10,434 nucleotides of DNA, taken from contig JAITAP010000133.1 in NCBI GenBank assembly GCA_031284065.1, forward strand, positions 1-10,434, read 5' to 3'. The notes beneath the pieces are model-generated. The model was not told the DNA's origin and did no database searches. It was given only the letters and a program-made list of their open reading frames with translations. This document shows positions 5,660-10,434 of this stretch, in pieces. Origin of the DNA: Prevotellaceae bacterium. Its GTDB lineage: Bacteria; Bacteroidota; Bacteroidia; Bacteroidales; UBA932. Position numbers and translations under genes: made by a program. Each line of letters starts with the position of its first letter. Within the stretch, counting starts at the first letter, position 1.

Positions 5660-8191
5660 ATGGCAGAAATAGAGGGCGAAAAGATTGTTCCGGTAAACAT
5701 TGAAGAGATAATGAAATCATCGTACATTGACTACTCAATGTCGGTGATAGTTTCACGTGCGCTACCAGACGTGCGGGACGGACTGAAACCGGTGCATCGG
5801 CGCGTGCTGTACGGGATGTCGGAGCTGGGGCTATCGTCAGGCTCGGCGCACAAAAAATCGGCAAGAATTGTGGGCGAAGTTATGGGTAAGTTTCACCCGC
5901 ACGGCGACAGCAGCGTGTACTACGCTATGGTGCGCATGGCGCAGTGGTGGAGCTTGCGCTACATGATGGTGGACGGTCAGGGCAACTTTGGCTCGCGCGA
6001 CGGCGACGCTGTAGCCGCCATGCGCTACACCGAAGCACGGCTACGCAAAATAGCGGAGGAAATGCTCCTTGACCTTGATAAAGATACGGTAGATTTATCG
6101 CCTAACTTTGACGACAGCCTCAAAGAGCCAACGGTACTCCCCGCCAAAATCCCCATGCTGCTGGTTAACGGAGCCTCGGGCATTGCCGTAGGCATGGCAA
6201 CCAACATGCCGCCCCACAATCTGGGCGAAACAATAGACGCTATCTGCGCCTACATTGATAACAACGACGTTACCACCGACGAGCTGATGCACCACCTCAA
6301 AGGCCCCGACTTCCCCACCGGCGGAATCATATACGGGGTGCAGGGTATCAAAGAGGCGTATGAAACGGGCAGAGGACGCGTAGTTATCCGGGCAAAAACC
6401 GAAATAGAAGTCAGCGATAGCGGGCGTGAAACGATTGTCGTTACCGAGCTTCCCTACATGGTAAGCCCGGCTGCGCTGGTGGAAAAAATCGCGCACCTTG
6501 CCGAAGAAAAAATTATCGACGGAATATCTTACGTCAACGACGAATCGGACAGAACCAACATTACCCGCGTGGTCATAAAGCTCCGAAAAGAAGCGGTGGC
6601 CAACATTGTCCTCAACCACCTGTTCAAGCATACCGACATGCAGTCGAGCTTCTCCATCAACAACATTGCGCTGGTGGACGGCCGGCCGCTCCTGCTGCCG
6701 CTCAAAAAGCAAATAGAGTGCTTTGTGAAGCACCGGCACGAGGTGGTGGTGCGCCGCGCCCGGTTTGAGCTTGGCAAGGCAATGGAACGCCTTCACATTC
6801 TTGAGGGGCTGCTCAAAGCAATTGACCACATCGACGAGGTAATTGCCATTATCCGCTCCAGCCAAACGCCCGACGAAGCTATACAAAACCTGATAGCCCG
6901 CTTTGAGCTGGACGACGTGCAGGCACGCGCCATTGTGGACATGCGCTTGCGCTCCCTCACAGGGATGGAGCGCGGAAAGCTGCAAGCCGAGCTTGACGAG
7001 CTGACCAAGCTGATTGCTGAGCTCAATACATTTTTGCAGAGCAAAGAACTCCAAATGAACCTCATTAAAGAAGAGCTTACCGACATAAGAAAACGCTTCG
7101 ACGACGGCCGCAAAACAGAAATAGTGCACACCTCTGAGGAATTTAACCCCGAAGACTTCTACGCCGACGAAGACGTGGTAATTACCATTTCGCATTTGGG
7201 CTACATTAAGCGAACGCCGCTCAACGAATACCACACGCAAAATCGCGGGGGAATAGGCGCAAAGGGCGCCGCCGCGCGCGACGAAGATTTTATCGAGCAT
7301 ATTTTTTCGGCAACCATGCACAACACTATGCTGTTCTTTACCGAAAAAGGAAAATGCTACTGGCTTAAGGTGTACGAAATTCCCGAAGGCAACAGAACGA
7401 ACAAGGGACGCGCCATACAGAACATTATCAACCTTGAGCGCGACGACAAGGTAAAAGCCTACATCAACGTAAAAACGCTTGAAGATAAGGACTACATCGA
7501 CAACAACCACATAGTGCTGTGCACCAAGCGCGGCATTATAAAAAAGACGGTGCTGGAGCAATACTCCCGCCCGCGCCAGAACGGTGTGATTGCCATCAAC
7601 GTTAAGGATGGCGACCAGCTGCTCGAAGCCAAGCTCACCAACGGCAGCAACGAAATTCTTCTTGCCGCCCGCAACGGAAAGGCGCTGCGCTTCAACGAAA
7701 GCAAAGTGCGCTCCATTGGGCGCACAGGCTCCGGCGTGCGCGGCATACTTGTCAACGAAACAGACGAGGTAGTAGGCATGGTATGCGTAACGGATGAAAA
7801 AAGCGAGGTGCTGGTAGTGTCGGAAAACGGCTACGGAAAGCGCTCGGAGCTATCCGCCTACCGCGTGACCAATCGCGGAGGAAAAGGCGTGAAAACGCTC
7901 AACATTACCGAAAAAACCGGAAGCCTTATCGCCATAAAAGACGTAACCGACGCAAATGATTTGATGATTATCAACAAATCGGGAATTACGATTCGCGTTC
8001 CTGTGTCCGAAATTCGGATGTCGGGTCGCGTGGCGCAAGGCGTGAAGCTCATTAAGCTGCGCGACGGCGACGCCATTGCCGCCGTTGCCAAAGTAAACAA
8101 GAGCGAAGAGGAAGAGGGCGCAACAGCTACGCCCGCAGCAGAAGATACGGCGGCTACGCCCGCAGCAGAGGCGGAAGCGTCGATGGAGTAA
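5660..8191 (+). CDS. gyrA: DNA gyrase subunit A
   Basis: This is the breakage-reunion subunit of DNA gyrase (843 aa), which with GyrB introduces negative supercoils. The N-terminal winged-helix and tower region (about 1-490) carries the catalytic tyrosine Y123 in AAMRYTEARL. The C-terminal beta-pinwheel (about 500-810) contains QNRGGIG (527-533) and TNRGGKG (737-743), versions of the GyrA box that allows DNA wrapping; this and the full-length C-terminal domain argue for GyrA rather than ParC. The tail (about 815-843) is acidic and Ala/Pro-rich, with a repeated ATPAAE. In the quinolone-resistance region HPHGDSSVYYAMVRMAQ (79-95), Ser84 matches E. coli Ser83, but Tyr88 replaces the usual acidic residue at E. 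coli Asp87. The ATG at 5660 follows an AT-rich leader without Shine-Dalgarno sequence. The gene is divergent from clpC, an arrangement I recall from other Bacteroidales. Confidence 0.97.
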   Translation: MAEIEGEKIVPVNIEEIMKSSYIDYSMSVIVSRALPDVRDGLKPVHRRVLYGMSELGLSSGSAHKKSARIVGEVMGKFHPHGDSSVYYAMVRMAQWWSLRYMMVDGQGNFGSRDGDAVAAMRYTEARLRKIAEEMLLDLDKDTVDLSPNFDDSLKEPTVLPAKIPMLLVNGASGIAVGMATNMPPHNLGETIDAICAYIDNNDVTTDELMHHLKGPDFPTGGIIYGVQGIKEAYETGRGRVVIRAKTEIEVSDSGRETIVVTELPYMVSPAALVEKIAHLAEEKIIDGISYVNDESDRTNITRVVIKLRKEAVANIVLNHLFKHTDMQSSFSINNIALVDGRPLLLPLKKQIECFVKHRHEVVVRRARFELGKAMERLHILEGLLKAIDHIDEVIAIIRSSQTPDEAIQNLIARFELDDVQARAIVDMRLRSLTGMERGKLQAELDELTKLIAELNTFLQSKELQMNLIKEELTDIRKRFDDGRKTEIVHTSEEFNPEDFYADEDVVITISHLGYIKRTPLNEYHTQNRGGIGAKGAAARDEDFIEHIFSATMHNTMLFFTEKGKCYWLKVYEIPEGNRTNKGRAIQNIINLERDDKVKAYINVKTLEDKDYIDNNHIVLCTKRGIIKKTVLEQYSRPRQNGVIAINVKDGDQLLEAKLTNGSNEILLAARNGKALRFNESKVRSIGRTGSGVRGILVNETDEVVGMVCVTDEKSEVLVVSENGYGKRSELSAYRVTNRGGKGVKTLNITEKTGSLIAIKDVTDANDLMIINKSGITIRVPVSEIRMSGRVAQGVKLIKLRDGDAIAAVAKVNKSEEEEGATATPAAEDTAATPAAEAEASME

Positions 8192-8262
8192 AATGAACTT
8201 TGCTGCAACGGGTAACATGTTTGTTTTCAATTAATTATAAAGCAACGTTTTACTGGTTTATT

Positions 8263-8817
8263 ATGGACTTAAAAGACCAAATTAAATTCAGCCAGGTTGA
8301 AAATAAGATTTTGACCCTTCGGGAGCAGCAGATAATCCTCGACAGCGATGTGGCGGCGCTGTACGGCGTAGAAACAAAAGAGGTCAATCAAGCAATAAAA
8401 AATAACCCTGATAAATTTCCGGACGGGTATATTCTTGAGTTGCAAAACTCTGAAAAACAGGAACTGGTCAAAATTTTTGACCGGTTCAACCGTATGAAGC
8501 ATTCCACTGTTCTTCCAAACGCATTTACCGAAAAGGGCTTGTACATGCTTGCCACTATCCTGAAAAGTCCACAGGCAACGCAAACAACATTAGCTATTAT
8601 AGAAACTTTCACCAAAATTCGGGAGCTGGCGCGTACCGTTACCCAGCTATCCGAAGCTCAAGAGCAGCCAAAGCAAAAGACGCTAATGCAAAAAAGCGGT
8701 GAGATTATTGCAGACATTCTCGGAGACGATATGCAGGTTACAGATACTGAAAAAAGCCTCGAAATCAATTTTGCACTAATGAAATTCAAACATACTGTTA
8801 GGCAGAAGAAAAAATAA
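8263..8817 (+). CDS. ORF6N-domain (phage antirepressor-like) protein
   Basis: The 184-aa product matches the ORF6N family, found in phage proteins and in many Bacteroidota chromosomes. The N-terminal domain (about 12-120) shows the typical pattern: ILTLREQQIILDSDVAALYGV (16-36), then VNQAIKNNPDKFPDGYIL (41-58) and LPNAFTEKGLYMLATILKS (84-102), followed by a helix up to the RELAR region. The C-terminal part (about 125-184) is charged, with SGEIIADILGDD (145-156) and a basic tail. ORF6N is thought to bind DNA, but the cellular role is unknown. I chose the ATG at 8263; an upstream TTG at 8200 would add 21 residues unlike the family start. Base composition is visibly more AT-rich than the flanking gyrA and slyD-like genes, suggesting later acquisition. 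No integrase, attachment site or other phage gene accompanies it. Confidence 0.85.
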   Translation: MDLKDQIKFSQVENKILTLREQQIILDSDVAALYGVETKEVNQAIKNNPDKFPDGYILELQNSEKQELVKIFDRFNRMKHSTVLPNAFTEKGLYMLATILKSPQATQTTLAIIETFTKIRELARTVTQLSEAQEQPKQKTLMQKSGEIIADILGDDMQVTDTEKSLEINFALMKFKHTVRQKKK

Positions 8818-8894
8818 TTTTCAAAAAGTTGTGCCCTCAATAAAGCACAGCGTTAAAAGCGCAGAAAGAAAGTACCACAAACAAAAAAATACTC

Positions 8895-9458
8895 ATGCAA
8901 ATTTCCAAAAACAAGGTGGTTTCCCTATCTTACCAGCTCACCGTTGACGGTGATGTTGTAGATAAGGCAACACCCCAAAAGCCCCTTTCGTTCATATTCG
9001 GCAAGGGCATGTTGCTTCCCAAATTTGAGGCAAACATTGAAAGCAAACGCGCCGGCGACGCTTTTAAGTTTACGCTCACGCCCGACGAAGGCTACGGCGA
9101 GGTAGATGAAAACGGTATCAACGAATTCCCGCTGGATGCTTTTATGGTAGATGGGCAGCTCGAAGAGGGCTTGCTGACGGAGGGCGCTGTTATCCCCATG
9201 CAGGATGACGCAGGAAATGTTTTCAACGCCACCGTGCTGGAGGTAAGGGAAAATTCGGTGGAGCTGGACTTCAACCACCCGCTGGCGGGCATGGAGCTGA
9301 ACTTTGAGGGAAGCATTGTTGAAGTGCGCGACGCTACCGAAAAAGAGCTCGCCAAGGGCATAGGCGGTTGCAGCTGCTGCGACGGCGACGATGACAGCTG
9401 CTGCGATGACGGCTGCGATTGCGGTGAGGACGACGAGTGCAGCTGCGAATGTCGCTGA
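8895..9458 (+). CDS. slyD: SlyD-like FKBP-type peptidyl-prolyl cis-trans isomerase with Cys/Asp-rich tail
   Basis: The 187-aa protein has a SlyD-type FKBP domain with an IF (insert-in-flap) chaperone domain. Visible motifs are the start VSLSYQLTVDGDVVD (9-23), PLSFIFGKGMLLPKFE (30-45), the GD turn (54-55), the EGYGE of the flap (65-69) and the very typical DFNHPLAG (125-132), followed by VEVRDAT (142-148). It is expected to act in the cytoplasm in proline isomerisation, folding and possibly metal delivery. The C-terminal 29 residues (159-187) are unusual: ten Cys, nine Asp, three Glu and no His, whereas SlyD tails usually mix His and Cys. This strongly suggests a metal-binding tail, with the metal unknown. 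The gene starts at an ATG after an A-rich leader, 77 nt after the ORF6N gene and 48 nt before tpiA. Confidence 0.93.
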   Translation: MQISKNKVVSLSYQLTVDGDVVDKATPQKPLSFIFGKGMLLPKFEANIESKRAGDAFKFTLTPDEGYGEVDENGINEFPLDAFMVDGQLEEGLLTEGAVIPMQDDAGNVFNATVLEVRENSVELDFNHPLAGMELNFEGSIVEVRDATEKELAKGIGGCSCCDGDDDSCCDDGCDCGEDDECSCECR

Positions 9459-9506
9459 CAAAAAAAATTAGAAATTAAATCACAAACTATAGAGCTGTTT
9501 TTTATT

Positions 9507-10256
9507 ATGAGAAAAAAGATTGTTGCAGGCAACTGGAAAATGAACACCACCTTTGACGAAGGTGAGGCGCTGGTAAAAGCGATTATTGCCAAAAAAGGCG
9601 AAGTGAAAAGCGACGTAACGCTGGTGGTAGCGCCTCCGTTCACGCACCTTACCTGCTTGGCAGAGGCGCTGGAGAAAGCCGGCATTGGGCTGTCGGCGCA
9701 GAACTGCGCCGAGTACGAGTCGGGGGCATACACCGGCGAGGTGTCCGCCAAAATGCTGGCCTCCGTTGACGTAAAATACTGCATACTCGGGCACTCCGAG
9801 CGTCGCGAGTACTACGGCGAAACCAACGCTACGCTAACCCGAAAAATAGACTTGGCGCTCAAGCACAAGCTGACGCCCATTTTTTGCGTAGGCGAAAAGC
9901 TGGACGAGCGCGAGGCCAACCGCCATTTTGACGTAGTACGCGCCCAGCTGGAGGTACTTACCCGGCTTAGCGCAGAGGATTTTGCCAAAGTAGTAGTGGC
10001 CTACGAGCCGGTATGGGCTATCGGCACGGGCAAAACGGCGACTTCGGCGCAGGCGCAGGAAATACACGCCTTTATCCGCAAAACGTTGGCAGCCAAGTTC
10101 GGCGCAGCGGCAGAGCAAACGCCTATCCTGTACGGCGGCAGCTGCAAACCCTCCAACGCCGCCGAAATCTTTGCCCAACCCGACGTGGACGGCGGCCTTA
10201 TCGGTGGAGCCTCGCTCGCCGCCGACGATTTTATTGCCATCGCAAAGGCATTTTGA
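9507..10256 (+). CDS. tpiA: Triose-phosphate isomerase
   Basis: This is the cytoplasmic glycolytic and gluconeogenic enzyme that interconverts dihydroxyacetone phosphate and glyceraldehyde 3-phosphate. The 249-aa length is typical for a TIM barrel of this family. Active-site residues are all present: N9 and K11 in AGNWKMN, H96 in GHSERR, E167 in AYEPVWAIGTGKTA with the mobile loop 6 (168-177), and the phosphate-binding GGS (210-212) and GGASL (233-237). The ATG at 9507 gives the canonical N-terminus (MRKKIVAGNWKMN). It follows the slyD-like gene by 48 nt on the same strand, so they may be co-transcribed, though the AT-rich gap could hold a promoter. No clear T-tract terminator is seen after the stop codon; a repeat cluster begins about 30 nt downstream. 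Confidence 0.98.
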   Translation: MRKKIVAGNWKMNTTFDEGEALVKAIIAKKGEVKSDVTLVVAPPFTHLTCLAEALEKAGIGLSAQNCAEYESGAYTGEVSAKMLASVDVKYCILGHSERREYYGETNATLTRKIDLALKHKLTPIFCVGEKLDEREANRHFDVVRAQLEVLTRLSAEDFAKVVVAYEPVWAIGTGKTATSAQAQEIHAFIRKTLAAKFGAAAEQTPILYGGSCKPSNAAEIFAQPDVDGGLIGGASLAADDFIAIAKAF

Positions 10257-10288
10257 CAAACCGCGCGTAGCGTATATATGGCTTTGTA

Positions 10289-10310
10289 GAGGCGCACGGC
10301 TGTGCGTCTC
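10289..10310. repeat. Short palindromic repeat downstream of tpiA
   Basis: GAGGCGCAC (10289-10297) pairs with GTGCGTCTC (10302-10310) over nine base pairs including one G-T wobble, with a 4-nt loop. No T-run follows, so it is not a classic intrinsic terminator, although it could stall polymerase or protect the 3' end of the tpiA transcript. Palindromes of the form GAGACGCAC...GTGCGTCTC are, as I recall, common dispersed elements in Bacteroidota genomes. Confidence 0.7.
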
Positions 10311-10329
10311 ACTGGAGACCTCACCCCTG

Positions 10330-10434
10330 CCCCTCTCCAAAGGAGAGGGGTGCAGCAACGGGACGTTCGGCGCAAGCCAACTCCTTTTGCAACGGGACAT
10401 TTTCGGCGCAAGCCACCCCTCTCCTTTGGAGAGG
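10330..10434. repeat. Composite repeat: inverted GGAGAGGGG hairpins around a direct repeat
   Basis: CCCCTCTCC-AAA-GGAGAGGGG (10330-10350) is a perfect 9-bp hairpin. Positions 10332-10352 are the exact reverse complement of 10414-10434, so a second, inverted copy ends at the window edge and probably continues. Between them are two direct copies of GCAACGGGAC...TCGGCGCAAGCCA, at 10355-10379 (25 nt) and 10389-10415 (27 nt), which differ only by a small change in the middle (GT versus ATTT). No coding sequence is evident. It may be a REP cluster or the end of a small non-autonomous mobile element. Confidence 0.8.

Noticed and set aside
6095..7561. 488-aa open frame antisense to gyrA
   Set aside because: It lies wholly within the well-supported gyrA, has an unnatural His/Val/Phe-rich composition and no domain; it is a codon-bias shadow.
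10289..10310. Intrinsic terminator of tpiA
   Set aside because: A good stem is present but neither strand has a following T-run, so it is listed as a repeat only.

Overview
This window looks like chromosomal DNA from a member of the Bacteroidota, probably Bacteroidales-like. Three things point there: the protein types (a Bacteroidota-style ClpC with a Clp N-domain and UVR motif, a GyrA with the 'TNRGGKG' box in its C-terminal domain, a SlyD-type FKBP with a metal-binding tail, and an ORF6N protein); the AT-rich start-codon leaders without a clear Shine-Dalgarno sequence; and the dense palindromic repeats between genes. Genus or species cannot be fixed from the sequence alone.

Layout. Positions 1-490 hold no convincing gene. 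They contain a 70-bp tandem repeat with hairpins, a perfect 22-bp inverted repeat, a probable minus-strand terminator and a small element bounded by 12-bp inverted repeats. From 491 to 5355 three minus-strand genes are packed head to tail in the order clpC, a small membrane HAMP protein, trkH, probably one operon. A 304-bp intergenic region (5356-5659) separates clpC from the divergent gyrA. On the plus strand follow gyrA (5660-8191), a lower-GC ORF6N-domain gene (8263-8817), a SlyD-like peptidyl-prolyl isomerase (8895-9458) and triose-phosphate isomerase (9507-10256). The last 178 bp is another cluster of palindromic and direct repeats that runs off the window edge.

Function. Most genes are housekeeping: DNA supercoiling (gyrA), protein quality control (clpC, SlyD), glycolysis (tpiA) and K+ uptake (trkH). 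The least ordinary coding feature is the two-TM HAMP protein. It has no output domain, lies 3 nt upstream of trkH and directly downstream of clpC, and may be a signal-input partner for the transporter; that link is inference from gene order. I see no strong evidence for a wholly new defence or mobile system. The second-look items are the HAMP-TrkH pair, a Tyr in the gyrase quinolone-resistance region where Asp is usual, the Cys/Asp-rich SlyD tail, and the repeat clusters at both ends.
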